A stretch of DNA of 64,000 nt from an uncultured Anaeroplasmataceae bacterium (GTDB lineage Bacteria > Bacillota_I > Bacilli_A > Acholeplasmatales > Anaeroplasmataceae), in assembly GCA_947629825.1 (NCBI GenBank), contig CANRFF010000007.1, positions 41,490-105,489 on the forward strand, given 5' to 3'. Below, piece by piece: positions 7,778 through 15,784 of this stretch (positions are counted from its first letter, which is position 1; every line of letters begins with the position of its first letter). The position numbers and the translations under genes were made by a program. The notes under the pieces are model-generated. The model was not told the origin of the DNA. It made no database searches and was given only the letters and a program-made list of their open reading frames with translations.

Positions 7778-7909
7778 TTATTTTTGACCTTTTTTCTTTT
7801 TGTCCGGCTTTTTGGTTTCTTTTTTGAATTTGGATAAATGAGATTGACTTTGATTGTTTAAAGAGCGATTTGTTAAAGGATCATTGTAATTTCTTGCGAT
7901 TTCATTCAT
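7778..7909 (-). CDS. 43-residue basic microprotein
   Basis: A small gene with a convincing start: GGTGAT lies 4 nt before the ATG (minus strand, from 7909), the same signal used by many starts here. The 43 residues begin MNEIARNYNDPLTNR, continue with a polar Ser/Asn/Gln stretch and end in a Lys-rich tail (KKPDKKKKGQK). There is no hydrophobic segment. The tail suggests nucleic-acid or ribosome binding, but no family is recognised. It lies between the DtxR-like gene and a divergently transcribed phosphatase. Confidence 0.6.
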   Translation of the reverse strand: MNEIARNYNDPLTNRSLNNQSQSHLSKFKKETKKPDKKKKGQK

Positions 7910-7974
7910 TTTTATCACCAATATAATATATACAACATTTGGAAAAATATGATAGAATAAAGTCGGTGATGAAT

Positions 7975-8766
7975 ATGTTTTCAGAAAGAATTTTTATGCA
8001 AGGAACCAGAAATACTCGGGATTTGGCAAATTTGGTCAATCGGGACGGATTTCATATCAAAAAAGAAAAACTTTTTCGAAGCGACGCTTTGAATCACATT
8101 ACACTTCAAGATCAGGAAGAATTGAAAAACAAATATCATTTGAAACGAGTCATTGATTTAAGGACGTTCAAACAAATCGAAAACGAACCGAATGTCAGAA
8201 TTTCCGGTGTGGAATATATTGCCGATCCAGTTTTACCGACGTTGGAAGGAGAAGAAAAAAATCATGCTGCCAATGTAACGGAAGAAGATTTTATCGAATT
8301 GCTCTTTCAAAACGGGTTGGAATCTTCCGGAAAATATATGATGAAAATATATGAAATGTTCATTACCTGCAAAGAATGCAAAGAGGCCTATGCCAGATTG
8401 ATCCGAATTCTTTTAAAGGAAGTTTCCGGAGTTACCTTATGGCACTGCAGTGCCGGAAAAGATCGTGCCGGATTTGCGACAATACTCATACTGTATCTTT
8501 TAAATTTCGATTGGGAAACCATTGTTGAAGATTATTTGGCGACGAATCGGTTTTATATGATGACGATTGAAGATTATAAAAAAGAAAAAGGCAACCATTA
8601 CGAAGATATATTATGGTGTATTTACGGTGTTCGTCGGGAATATTTGGATGTGCTCAATCAGGCGGTTGAAGCAAATTACGGAGATTGGGAGCATTATATT
8701 TCAAAGGGATTGAAAATCACCCAAGAAGAAATTTCAAAATTAAGAGAAATTTATTTGACAAAATGA
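7975..8766 (+). CDS. Tyrosine/dual-specificity protein phosphatase (Y_phosphatase3-like)
   Basis: 263-residue phosphatase. The catalytic P-loop HCSAGKDRAG, with nucleophilic Cys near residue 158, matches the HCxxGKDR form typical of bacterial atypical tyrosine phosphatases and phosphoinositide phosphatases. Upstream, TRNTRDLA and RVIDLRTFKQIE are the usual N-terminal and general-acid regions. GGTGA at 7965-7969 lies 5 nt before the ATG at 7975, so I prefer this start over the in-frame TTG at 7939 and ATG at 7969. An extended -10 (TGATAGAAT, 7950-7958) precedes it. The strong promoter of the next gene begins inside its last codons. Confidence 0.85.
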   Translation: MFSERIFMQGTRNTRDLANLVNRDGFHIKKEKLFRSDALNHITLQDQEELKNKYHLKRVIDLRTFKQIENEPNVRISGVEYIADPVLPTLEGEEKNHAANVTEEDFIELLFQNGLESSGKYMMKIYEMFITCKECKEAYARLIRILLKEVSGVTLWHCSAGKDRAGFATILILYLLNFDWETIVEDYLATNRFYMMTIEDYKKEKGNHYEDILWCIYGVRREYLDVLNQAVEANYGDWEHYISKGLKITQEEISKLREIYLTK

Positions 8767-8783
8767 ATCAAATTGAGTATACT
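8755..8783 (+). promoter_or_regulatory. Promoter of PerR-like regulator and rubrerythrin
   Basis: TTGACA at 8755-8760, 17-nt spacer, TATACT at 8778-8783. It overlaps the 3' end of the phosphatase gene. Confidence 0.8.
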
Positions 8784-8787
8784 CATA

Positions 8788-8806
8788 TTAAGAATGATTC
8801 TTGATA
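8788..8806 (+). promoter_or_regulatory. PerR/Fur-type operator
   Basis: AAGAAT-G-ATTCTT is a perfect 6-1-6 palindrome (8790-8802), extendable to 9-1-9 with one mismatch. It fits the Per box pattern TTATAATnATTATAA at most positions. It lies over the expected transcription start, the position for repression of the regulator and rubrerythrin genes. Confidence 0.75.
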
Positions 8807-8819
8807 AGAGGGTGAGGGT

Positions 8820-9227
8820 ATGCAACGAAGAAGTACGGTTCAAAAACAAATCGTCTTCCATGCGATTGATTTGTTGGGACATACAACGACGGATGAACTT
8901 ATCGGATATATCAGGAATCATCATCAACAGGTTTCGTTGGCGACGATTTATCGAAATCTTTCCATTTTACAGGAAGACGGCCAAATCAGGAAAATTCATT
9001 TGGAAAGCGGAGATGTATTCGAAACGGTCAAACCGGATCACTTTCATTTTGTTTGTAACAAATGCGGAAAGGTATCGGATATTTCCAAGAAAGAATATCA
9101 GACGTTTTTAGATGAAATTCACCGGAAAAGTCATGAAGAAATCGAAATGATTTCAGTGTCGCTTTATGGAATTTGTCATTCGTGCAAACAAAAGGAGGAA
9201 AAGAAAAATGAAAAAGTATGTTTGTAA
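8820..9227 (+). CDS. Fur family regulator, PerR-like
   Basis: 135-residue Fur-superfamily repressor. Residues 1-75 form the winged helix ([13 protein letters not shown] recognition helix). The dimer domain holds the [10 protein letters not shown] regulatory-metal segment and the two CxxC pairs of the structural zinc site (CNKC near 79-82, CHSC near 119-122). The His-rich segment with D/E and the linkage to rubrerythrin favour peroxide sensing (PerR) over iron sensing. A palindromic operator over its own start suggests autoregulation. Its 3' end overlaps the rubrerythrin gene by 20 bp. Confidence 0.88.
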   Translation: MQRRSTVQKQIVFHAIDLLGHTTTDELIGYIRNHHQQVSLATIYRNLSILQEDGQIRKIHLESGDVFETVKPDHFHFVCNKCGKVSDISKKEYQTFLDEIHRKSHEEIEMISVSLYGICHSCKQKEEKKNEKVCL

Positions 9228-9750
9228 AGTATGCGGGTATGTTTACGAAGGAGACGAACCACCTGCAGAATGTCCGGTATGCCATGTGGGTGCGGACAAA
9301 TTTGAAGAAGTCAAAGAAGAAAAAGTATGGGCTTGCGAGCATGTTGTCGGCGTCGGAAAAGATGCTCCCGAAGACATTGTTAAAGATTTAAAGGCCAATT
9401 TCGAAGGAGAATGTTCCGAAGTCGGTATGTATTTGGCAATGGCTCGTGTGGCTCATAGAGAAGGATATCCGGAAATTGGATTATATTATGAAAAGGCCGC
9501 ATGGGAAGAGGCGGAACATGCAGCAAAATTCGCAGAATTATTAGGTGAGGTTGTCACTCCTTCTACCAAGAAGAATCTTGAATTACGTGTGGAAGCCGAA
9601 AATGGTGCTACGGCCGGCAAATTCGATCTGGCTTTGCGGGCAAAGAAATTGAACTTGGATGCCATTCATGATACGGTTCACGAAATGGCCAAAGACGAAG
9701 CTCGTCATGGAAAAGCATTCGAAGGGCTATTGAAAAGATATTTCAAGTAA
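9208..9750 (+). CDS. Reverse rubrerythrin
   Basis: 180-residue peroxide-scavenging diiron protein. The rubredoxin module is N-terminal ([10 protein letters not shown]...CPVCHVG, residues 5-25). A four-helix ferritin-like domain follows, with the diiron ligand motifs [13 protein letters not shown] and DEARHGKAF. This reversed order matches the reverse rubrerythrins of anaerobic Clostridia, which reduce H2O2 and O2 with NADH-derived electrons. Start chosen at 9208 because AAGGAGG (9192-9198) lies 9 nt upstream; the open frame extends further into the regulator gene. Co-transcribed with the PerR-like gene. Confidence 0.93.
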   Translation: MKKYVCKVCGYVYEGDEPPAECPVCHVGADKFEEVKEEKVWACEHVVGVGKDAPEDIVKDLKANFEGECSEVGMYLAMARVAHREGYPEIGLYYEKAAWEEAEHAAKFAELLGEVVTPSTKKNLELRVEAENGATAGKFDLALRAKKLNLDAIHDTVHEMAKDEARHGKAFEGLLKRYFK

Positions 9751-9757
9751 TATGAGA

Positions 9758-9790
9758 AAAAAGGATTGGGAACTTCCCAATCCTTTTTCT
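9758..9790 (+). terminator. Terminator of rubrerythrin operon
   Basis: 11-bp perfect stem (9761-9771 with 9775-9785, 3-nt loop), then T-rich sequence. Confidence 0.85.
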
Positions 9791-9796
9791 TTTGTC

Positions 9797-9825
9797 TTGG
9801 ATTACAGAGTTATTTTTGATATAAT
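9797..9825 (+). promoter_or_regulatory. Promoter of gltX
   Basis: TTGGAT at 9797-9802, 17-nt spacer, TATAAT at 9820-9825. Confidence 0.65.
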
Positions 9826-9848
9826 ATAAAAAGAAGTGAGGGAGTTTC

Positions 9849-11513
9849 ATGGCTGATTATAAAGATTTGGCAAATATTATTTTCCCAAAGATCACCGCAA
9901 CGGTAGAAGATTTGGAAAAAAAATATCCGCCGAGAAAATTGAATGAAGGTGCAATGGTAATCCGGTTTGCGCCATCTCCGACGGGATTTTTGCATACGGG
10001 AAGTTTATTTTCATCATTTGTTTCTTATCGTTTTGCCAAACAAAGCGGAGGAATATTTTACGTTCGATTGGAAGATACGGATACGAAAAGAGAAGTTGAA
10101 GGTTCTGCGGATGCATTGGTAGAACAACTTTCGGTATTCGGAATTCATCCGGATGAAGGATATGTCAAAGAAAATCGGGATCTGGGAGCCTATGGGCCTT
10201 ATCAACAGTCCAAAAGAGCGGAAATTTATAAAATTTGTATTAAAAGTCTGATTGAAAAAGGACGCGCCTATCCTTGTTTTTGTACGGCGGACGAATTACA
10301 ACAACTGCGAAAAGAACAAGAGGCACAGAAAGTGATTCCCGGTTATTACGGGCCTTATGCCAAATGCAGAAATTTATCAATCGATGAAGCGATTGCCAGA
10401 ATAAAAAATCATGAACCGTATATCATTCGGTTCAAATCGATGGGAAATCATGAAAATAAAGTGTTTTTTCACGATGAAATTAAAGGAGATCTGGAATTGA
10501 CGGAAAACGATCAGGATATTGTCATTTTAAAATCCGACGGACTTCCGACATATCATTTTGCTCATTTGGTCGACGATCATTTTATGCGTACGACACATGT
10601 TACCCGTGGAGAAGAATGGTTACCGAGTCTTCCGATTCATTTGGAATTGTTTGATACGATGGGATTTCCTCGGTTGAAATACGCTCATTATCCGGTCATT
10701 ATGAAAATCGATAACGGCGTTCGCAGAAAATTAAGTAAAAGAAAAGATTTGGAAGCTTCCGTCAGTTATTTTTTGGAAGAAGGCTATCCGATTTACGGAA
10801 TTTTGGAATATCTTTTGACGATTGCCAATTCCAATTACGAAGCGTGGAGAAACGATCATTTGGAAGAGGATTATTTGAATTTCAAATTGTCTTTCGACAA
10901 AATGTCTTTAGATGGCGCTTTGTTTGATCTTGCGAAAATTCAAAGTATTTCCAAAGAGCGAATTGCTCATAAAAAAGCGGAAGTTTTATGCGAAGAAGTA
11001 AAAGCATGGGCGTTGAAATATCAAAAAGATTTTTATGACCGAATTGTTGCGGACGAACCGTTTTTTATTTCCATTTTGAATATCGAAAGAAACAAAGAAA
11101 AACCGAGAAAGGACTATGCCAAATATTCGGACATTTATCCGATTATTTCGTTTTTCTATGATGATGTTTATCGGTCGCTTGATTTCAACCGATTGGAATG
11201 GAATCCGGCGATTTCCAAAACGGAAATCAAGGAAGTTTTGGAAGATTATTTCAATCAGATCCGGTTGGATTTATCGGAAGAGGACTGGTTTGAATCCATC
11301 AAGGCTCTGTCCGTTCGTCATGGGTTTGCGGACAATATGAAACTCTGGAAAAAGGATAAAGAATCCTACAAAGGTCATGTCGGGGATGTGTCCGAAATGC
11401 TCAGAATTGCCTTGACCGGAAAGAAAAATTCACCGAATTTGTATTTTGTAATGACAATTCTGGGAACGGAAAAAGTAAAAGAGCGCCTTTGTACAGTGAT
11501 AAAATCTCTTTAA
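9849..11513 (+). CDS. gltX: Glutamate--tRNA ligase
   Basis: Class I aminoacyl-tRNA synthetase charging tRNA-Glu. RFAPSPTGFLHTGS carries the HIGH-type motif as HTGS (about residues 49-52). VRLEDTD and the KMSKS equivalent KLSKR (near 295) complete the active site. At 554 residues it is about 70 longer than Bacillus GltX. It has an N-terminal extension of roughly 30 residues before the Rossmann core and a divergent C-terminal anticodon-binding region. This resembles the non-canonical GltX of some Clostridia and Erysipelotrichia. Whether it also charges tRNA-Gln cannot be decided from sequence by eye. A tRNA-Glu gene starts 63 bp downstream. Confidence 0.92.
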   Translation: MADYKDLANIIFPKITATVEDLEKKYPPRKLNEGAMVIRFAPSPTGFLHTGSLFSSFVSYRFAKQSGGIFYVRLEDTDTKREVEGSADALVEQLSVFGIHPDEGYVKENRDLGAYGPYQQSKRAEIYKICIKSLIEKGRAYPCFCTADELQQLRKEQEAQKVIPGYYGPYAKCRNLSIDEAIARIKNHEPYIIRFKSMGNHENKVFFHDEIKGDLELTENDQDIVILKSDGLPTYHFAHLVDDHFMRTTHVTRGEEWLPSLPIHLELFDTMGFPRLKYAHYPVIMKIDNGVRRKLSKRKDLEASVSYFLEEGYPIYGILEYLLTIANSNYEAWRNDHLEEDYLNFKLSFDKMSLDGALFDLAKIQSISKERIAHKKAEVLCEEVKAWALKYQKDFYDRIVADEPFFISILNIERNKEKPRKDYAKYSDIYPIISFFYDDVYRSLDFNRLEWNPAISKTEIKEVLEDYFNQIRLDLSEEDWFESIKALSVRHGFADNMKLWKKDKESYKGHVGDVSEMLRIALTGKKNSPNLYFVMTILGTEKVKERLCTVIKSL

Positions 11514-11519
11514 AAAACC

Positions 11520-11547
11520 TTGAAAAAACGATAAAATATGTTATGAT
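11520..11547 (+). promoter_or_regulatory. Promoter of tRNA-Glu
   Basis: TTGAAA at 11520-11525, 16-nt spacer, TATGAT at 11542-11547. Confidence 0.5.
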
Positions 11548-11548
11548 T

Positions 11549-11573
11549 AGTATATGTGAAATTCACATATACT
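11549..11573 (+). repeat. Perfect inverted repeat directly before tRNA-Glu
   Basis: 11-bp arms AGTATATGTGA (11549-11559) and TCACATATACT (11563-11573) with a 3-nt loop, then TTTT and the tRNA 5' end. It could be a weak gltX terminator, a tRNA leader hairpin for 5' processing, or an operator at the start site. Confidence 0.6.
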
Positions 11574-11576
11574 TTT

Positions 11577-11652
11577 GGCCTATTGGTGAAATGGTTAACA
11601 CATTGCCCTCTCAAGGCAACATTTATGGGTTCGAACCCCGTATAGGTCACCA
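11577..11652 (+). tRNA. tRNA-Glu (CTC)
   Basis: The acceptor GGCCTAT pairs with ATAGGTC with one G-U pair; discriminator A and encoded CCA follow. The anticodon stem TTGCC/GGCAA encloses CTCTCAA with anticodon CTC at 11610-11612. The T arm contains GGTTCGAACC. It decodes GAG. Confidence 0.95.
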
Positions 11653-11655
11653 AAT

Positions 11656-11700
11656 GAAAAAAGGGCGAATCTGTTTCCCTTGGGAGATGGTTTCGCCTTT
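11656..11700 (+). terminator. Terminator of tRNA-Glu
   Basis: GGCGAA (11664-11669) pairs with TTCGCC (11692-11697), with flanking A-T pairs and an inner TCCC/GGGA stem. The T tract is short. Confidence 0.5.
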
Positions 11701-11892
11701 ATTGTCATATCTTTCAAACGAAAAAAGAAAAACCGACCGGAATCTGATCGAAAATCGGGGAAAATTTGTCGGTGAAACATCACTTTTTCGGCATATAAAA
11801 AGTACGAAAGGGGGAAGAATCGAATAACGAAAACGAAACAAAAGAAAAGAAACTCAGATGATTTTTATTCTTTATATTGGAAATCGAAAAAA

Positions 11893-12585
11893 ATGTATCC
11901 ACCGTTGAAAAAATATGAAATATCTATGAAAGTTCCGGAAATCAAAGAAGACCAAAGTCTTATCATTCGTTTGGATGGAATCAAGATGAGTGCCAGGTTT
12001 AAGAATGACGAAGAAATGTTTTCATTTGAATTTTATGACACTATGAAAAATATCATACAAGATGTCTGGAAGTATTTTCCTTTTGTGGAAATTGCGTATT
12101 CTTTTAAAGATGAAATTTCCTTGTTGATTGATAAAGAACAAATCCAACATAACAAGTATCAAAATCGTATTGAAAAGATATTGCCGATTTTCAGCGGATA
12201 TATTTCATCTCTGTTTTCACAGTATCTTCCAAAAGAGTTGAAAAAATCACCTTGTGAAGCGTTCTCTTTTGATGCACGGCTCATCCTTCTTCCCACTTCC
12301 GAATTGAAACGTTATTTTCGAAGCCGGCAGGCCCTTGCGATGCGAAGTTTTATCGATCGGTTCTGTTCCTATCGCTATCCTTCGACAACCAAAAAGGACA
12401 AAAAGATCATTTTCGAAATAGAAAAAGAAATCAAAGCGAAAAAAGAATGGGAACCTTTATATAGCGGTTATGTGGGCTTTTTTGACAACGGGAAATGGCA
12501 AGTGAAAATCGCTGATAATTTTATGAAGTGTTGGGATAAATATGAAAAAACAGGAGTTAAATATGAAACAAAAAAATCTAATTAA
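11893..12585 (+). CDS. Thg1-like protein (tRNA 3'-5' polymerase family)
   Basis: 230-residue protein with the landmarks of the tRNA-His guanylyltransferase superfamily. LIIRLDG supplies the first metal-binding Asp (D28). AYSFKDEISL supplies the second (D73, E74). NRIEKILPIFSGYISSLF, FDARLILLP and YFRSRQALAMRSFI follow in family order. Thg1-like proteins add nucleotides in the 3'-5' direction to tRNA 5' ends. Bacterial members mostly repair 5'-truncated tRNAs. The tRNA-His gene in this window encodes its own G-1, so repair rather than G-1 addition is the likelier role. The ribosome site is weak. The next gene starts inside its 3' end. Confidence 0.75.
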   Translation: MYPPLKKYEISMKVPEIKEDQSLIIRLDGIKMSARFKNDEEMFSFEFYDTMKNIIQDVWKYFPFVEIAYSFKDEISLLIDKEQIQHNKYQNRIEKILPIFSGYISSLFSQYLPKELKKSPCEAFSFDARLILLPTSELKRYFRSRQALAMRSFIDRFCSYRYPSTTKKDKKIIFEIEKEIKAKKEWEPLYSGYVGFFDNGKWQVKIADNFMKCWDKYEKTGVKYETKKSN

Positions 12586-13129
12586 AGAATTGGAAGAAGA
12601 AATCAAAGTGTTTTCGCAAGAACAGAAAATCAGTTCCGAAGAAAATGAGTTATCAGTCATACGGATTCATTTTGTTGAGGATCGAATTTATGATGAATAC
12701 AGCGGAAAAACGTTATTATGTAAGGAAATCTATGAATATGTAGATAGTGCATTTCAGTTGATTGACCGGAAAAAAGAATTGCAACTTCAGTTGTTTTTTC
12801 CAAAAGAAATGTCGGCCGAAGAAAAAGAACATATTCAAAAATCATTCAAAGCGCACTATGCCACCGGAGTTTTATATGCTCAGAAACAGTCTTTGAGAAT
12901 TAAAATCATCAGTTTGATTCTTTTGCTTGTCGGTTCTTTGTTTCTGGTGGCCGATGGATTGTTGTTGTGGAACGGGTCGAATTTCATTTTTCAAAATGTG
13001 ATTGAAATTGTTTCTTGGGTATTCATTTGGGAAGCGACCAATCAGTTTTTCTTTCAAAATACGGCGAATAAAAAAGAACTTTTTCAAAATTTGCTGATTT
13101 TCAAAGCGGAAATGATCGAAAAAGAATAA
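12563..13129 (+). CDS. Membrane protein of unknown function
   Basis: 188-residue protein. The first ~105 residues are highly charged and helical, with Glu/Lys-rich coiled-coil-like stretches. Two hydrophobic segments follow (about 118-138, IISLILLLVGSLFLVADGLL, and 147-165), then a short charged tail. This gives an N-in, C-in hairpin topology with a large cytoplasmic domain. I recognise no family. Start chosen at 12563, 6 nt after AGGAG (12552-12556); an earlier in-frame ATG at 12542 has no such site. It overlaps the Thg1-like gene by 23 bp, so the two are co-translated. Confidence 0.6.
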   Translation: MKQKNLIKELEEEIKVFSQEQKISSEENELSVIRIHFVEDRIYDEYSGKTLLCKEIYEYVDSAFQLIDRKKELQLQLFFPKEMSAEEKEHIQKSFKAHYATGVLYAQKQSLRIKIISLILLLVGSLFLVADGLLLWNGSNFIFQNVIEIVSWVFIWEATNQFFFQNTANKKELFQNLLIFKAEMIEKE

Positions 13130-13183
13130 AATTATTTTATTTTTTTCACTCCTCGGACTATTGATATAGATGAGGTGAAAAAA

Positions 13184-13411
13184 ATGGAAATTTTTTATTT
13201 GATCGAAATTTTATCCGTCATTTATGATCATTTGGGAGAATTGACCGAAGAAGACGAGGCCGTCATTGTAAAAAACAGGACGCTTTTTCCTCATCTTCGT
13301 CAAAAGTATTCGATGTTGGATTGGGATTTTTTGGATCACATTGAAACCGCATCTTCTTCGGAAATTTTGTCTTGGGCTGAAAAAATTTCGAAAAAAATTC
13401 AATTGGCCTAA
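13184..13411 (+). CDS. Small acidic protein, unknown
   Basis: 75-residue soluble protein rich in Glu, Asp and Ile, predicted mostly helical (MEIFYLIEILSVIYDHLGEL...). GAGGTG at 13172-13177 lies 6 nt before the ATG at 13184 and decides the start against the GTG at 13175. It may share an operon with the preceding membrane protein, from which it is separated by an AT-rich stretch with only a weak hairpin. No homologue recognised. Confidence 0.5.
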   Translation: MEIFYLIEILSVIYDHLGELTEEDEAVIVKNRTLFPHLRQKYSMLDWDFLDHIETASSSEILSWAEKISKKIQLA

Positions 13412-13439
13412 GTATTTTGTTCGGTTCTTCTCAAAGTTA

Positions 13440-13468
13440 TTGACATAAATGTCATTTTTTGATATAAA
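13440..13468 (+). promoter_or_regulatory. Promoter of degV gene
   Basis: TTGACA (13440-13445), 17-nt spacer, TATAAA (13463-13468). A small inverted repeat TGACA-taaa-TGTCA (13441-13454) overlaps the -35. Confidence 0.6.
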
Positions 13469-13494
13469 TTGTATGTTAAGGGAGGGACCGAACG

Positions 13495-14376
13495 ATGAAA
13501 GTAGCAGTTGTTTCGGATAGCAATAGCGGTATTACGCAGACAGAAGCCCAACAATTGGGAGTGCGCGTTATTCCTATGCCGTTTACCATTGAAGGAGAAG
13601 AATATTTCGAAGATATCAATTTAACCCAAGAAAAGTTCTATGAAAAACTATTGAACGATGTTTCTGTTTCCACCAGTCAACCTTCGATTGGATTTGTGAT
13701 GTCTGTCTGGGATGAACTTTTACAAGAATACGATCAGATCGTATATATCCCGATGTCCAGCGGTCTTTCCGAATCTTGCGCTTCGGCACAAAGAGTTGCG
13801 GAAGCAAGTTATCAAGGGAAAGTTTTCGTAGTGAATAATCAAAGAATATCAATTACTCAGCGGCAATCGGTGTTGGATGCGTTGGAGTTGGTATCCAAAG
13901 GATATGATGGGAAACGGATTCGGGAAATATTAGAAGAAGTGAAGATGCAATCGGATATTTATATCATGGTGGACACACTGAAATATTTGAAAAAAGGCGG
14001 GCGGATTACTCCGGCTGCGGCTGCGGTAGGCGGACTTTTGAAAATCAAACCGATTTTAAGAATCAAAGGAGAAAAATTGGATAAATTCAGAATGATGAAC
14101 CGTACGATCGAAAATGCGAAAAGAATTATGATCGAGGCCATTAAAAACAGTATCCGGGAAGAACTTTCTTTTGACGGAAGAACGGATAACGTTCATATCG
14201 AAGTGGCTTATACGGGAACCGACCGTGCCGTAGTAGATGAATTTATCAATCAAATTCAAGAAGAATTTCCGGATCAGAAAATTGTGGGATTTCCATTGTC
14301 TCTTTCGGTATCCTGTCACATCGGTGACGGTGCTTTGGCAATGGCCGTTTCAAAATCTTTACCGGAAAATTTATAA
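13495..14376 (+). CDS. DegV family fatty-acid-binding protein
   Basis: 293-residue DegV/FakB-type protein. Such proteins bind a fatty acid and present it to the FakA kinase for phosphorylation and entry into phospholipid synthesis. Diagnostic features are the N-terminal VVSDSNSGIT, the VRVIPMPFTIEGEEYFED block, the ligand loop STSQPS, and MSSGLSESCASA for headgroup binding. The C-terminal TLKYLKKGGRI...LLKIKPIL block is also present. A strong GGGAGGG site precedes the ATG. The gene has its own promoter and terminator, so it is monocistronic. No fakA is in the window. Confidence 0.92.
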   Translation: MKVAVVSDSNSGITQTEAQQLGVRVIPMPFTIEGEEYFEDINLTQEKFYEKLLNDVSVSTSQPSIGFVMSVWDELLQEYDQIVYIPMSSGLSESCASAQRVAEASYQGKVFVVNNQRISITQRQSVLDALELVSKGYDGKRIREILEEVKMQSDIYIMVDTLKYLKKGGRITPAAAAVGGLLKIKPILRIKGEKLDKFRMMNRTIENAKRIMIEAIKNSIREELSFDGRTDNVHIEVAYTGTDRAVVDEFINQIQEEFPDQKIVGFPLSLSVSCHIGDGALAMAVSKSLPENL

Positions 14377-14380
14377 AAAT

Positions 14381-14404
14381 TGTCGTACCAACGACATTTT
14401 TTTA
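14381..14404 (+). terminator. Terminator of degV gene
   Basis: TGTCGT (14381-14386) pairs with ACGACA (14391-14396) around ACCA, followed by a run of T. Confidence 0.75.
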
Positions 14405-14418
14405 TTTGAATGAAAAAG

Positions 14419-14447
14419 TTGTTAAAATATCATTATTATAGTATAAT
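14419..14447 (+). promoter_or_regulatory. Promoter of ktrB
   Basis: TTGTTA (14419-14424), 17-nt spacer, TATAAT (14442-14447); ATGGAGG ribosome site follows. Confidence 0.6.
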
Positions 14448-14470
14448 AGATTCATGGAGGATTTTTTACA

Positions 14471-15784
14471 ATGGCTCATAGAAAAGTTAAAATCCATCCG
14501 TATATTTTCATCATTTTGACCTTTTTGGGAGTGATTTTGGTCGGAACGGTTCTGTTATTGCTTCCTTGGACCATGTCAAATCGTGAGCAACTGCCTTTTG
14601 TCAAGGCACTTTTTATGGCAACGTCTGCGGTTTGTGTGACAGGATTATCCGTTGTGGACGTTTCCGGTATGACGATTTATGGCAAGATTGTTATGGCCTT
14701 GTTGATGGAAATAGGAGGACTGTCATTTATCACGATTGCCGTATACTTTTTCACTATTTTCGGGGCGAAAATAGGAATCAGCAATCGCTATTTAATTAAA
14801 GAAGCATTGAATCAGAATTCTTTACAGGAAATTATTCGGTTGGTTCAAAGAATTATTTTGATTTCATTGATCATTCAGTTATTCGGAACGATTTTGAATT
14901 ATTTGGCGTTAATGTCCAGTTATCATTATGATTTTTGGAAAACACTCGGGGTTTCTCTTTTCCACTCGATTGCCTCATTCAACAACGCCGGATTCGATGT
15001 GTTCGGAACCAATAGTATGATCGATTATAAAGATAACGTTTTGTTGAATATTTCTACGATTTTGTTGATTGTGACCGGTGGGTTGGGATTTATTGTCATC
15101 GATGAATTGATCCGGAAACATTCCATCAAAAAATTATCGATTCATTCCAAAATCGTTCTTTTGATGACAGGGATATTGATTGTTTTCGGAATGGTTTCGA
15201 TGAAATTGTCCATGTATAATGAAATTACGTGGTTACAGGCGTTGTTCACTTCCGTAACTTGCCGGACTGCCGGCTTTACGACGGTCAATTTATCCAATGT
15301 TTCTACCGGAGCATATATTACGATGATCCTGTTGATGTTTGTCGGTTCTTCCCCTTGTTCTACCGGCGGAGGAATCAAAACAACGAGTCTGTTTGTGATG
15401 ATATCTACGATTTTCTATTATGCTCATGGAAAAAAGCCGAGAATTTTCAAAAGACGAATTTCCGATAGTTCGATTTTCAAAGCGTTTGTTTTATTCGGTA
15501 TGGCGGTTTTGGTAGTATTGATTTCGACATTTATTATGGGACTGATTCAACCCGATGTGGAAGTCAGCGCTTTGCTTTATGAATCGATTTCGGCATTTTC
15601 TACGACGGGATTGTCTTTGGGAATCACTTCGTCTTTGAGTTCGGGGTGTGATATTGTTTTGTGTTTATTGATGTTTTTCGGTCGTTTGGGACCATTAACC
15701 ATCATCGGAGTGGTCAATAAAAACTGGATGACCGACTCCAAGGAAAATATTCAGTATGTAGAAGAAAGGATTATTGTAGGATGA
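14471..15784 (+). CDS. ktrB: Potassium uptake channel subunit KtrB (TrkH family)
   Basis: 437-residue membrane subunit of the Ktr potassium uptake system. It carries the four pore-loop selectivity segments of the superfamily, each centred on a conserved Gly: TSAVCVTGLSVVD, ASFNNAGFDVFG, CRTAGFTTVN and SAFSTTGLSLGI. About eight transmembrane helices plus half-helices are evident. The intramembrane gate loop region is rich in Gly, Ser and Thr (GSSPCSTGGGIKT). Its stop overlaps the ktrA start (ATGA), so pore and regulator are made together. Confidence 0.95.
   Translation: MAHRKVKIHPYIFIILTFLGVILVGTVLLLLPWTMSNREQLPFVKALFMATSAVCVTGLSVVDVSGMTIYGKIVMALLMEIGGLSFITIAVYFFTIFGAKIGISNRYLIKEALNQNSLQEIIRLVQRIILISLIIQLFGTILNYLALMSSYHYDFWKTLGVSLFHSIASFNNAGFDVFGTNSMIDYKDNVLLNISTILLIVTGGLGFIVIDELIRKHSIKKLSIHSKIVLLMTGILIVFGMVSMKLSMYNEITWLQALFTSVTCRTAGFTTVNLSNVSTGAYITMILLMFVGSSPCSTGGGIKTTSLFVMISTIFYYAHGKKPRIFKRRISDSSIFKAFVLFGMAVLVVLISTFIMGLIQPDVEVSALLYESISAFSTTGLSLGITSSLSSGCDIVLCLLMFFGRLGPLTIIGVVNKNWMTDSKENIQYVEERIIVG

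Noticed and set aside
9781..9848. T-box leader for gltX
   Set aside because: The leader from the promoter to the ATG is about 20 nt, with no specifier or antiterminator sequence.
11489..11827. Plus-strand open frame of 112 codons covering tRNA-Glu
   Set aside because: It runs through the tRNA gene and its terminator, has no ribosome site and no recognisable composition; a chance frame.
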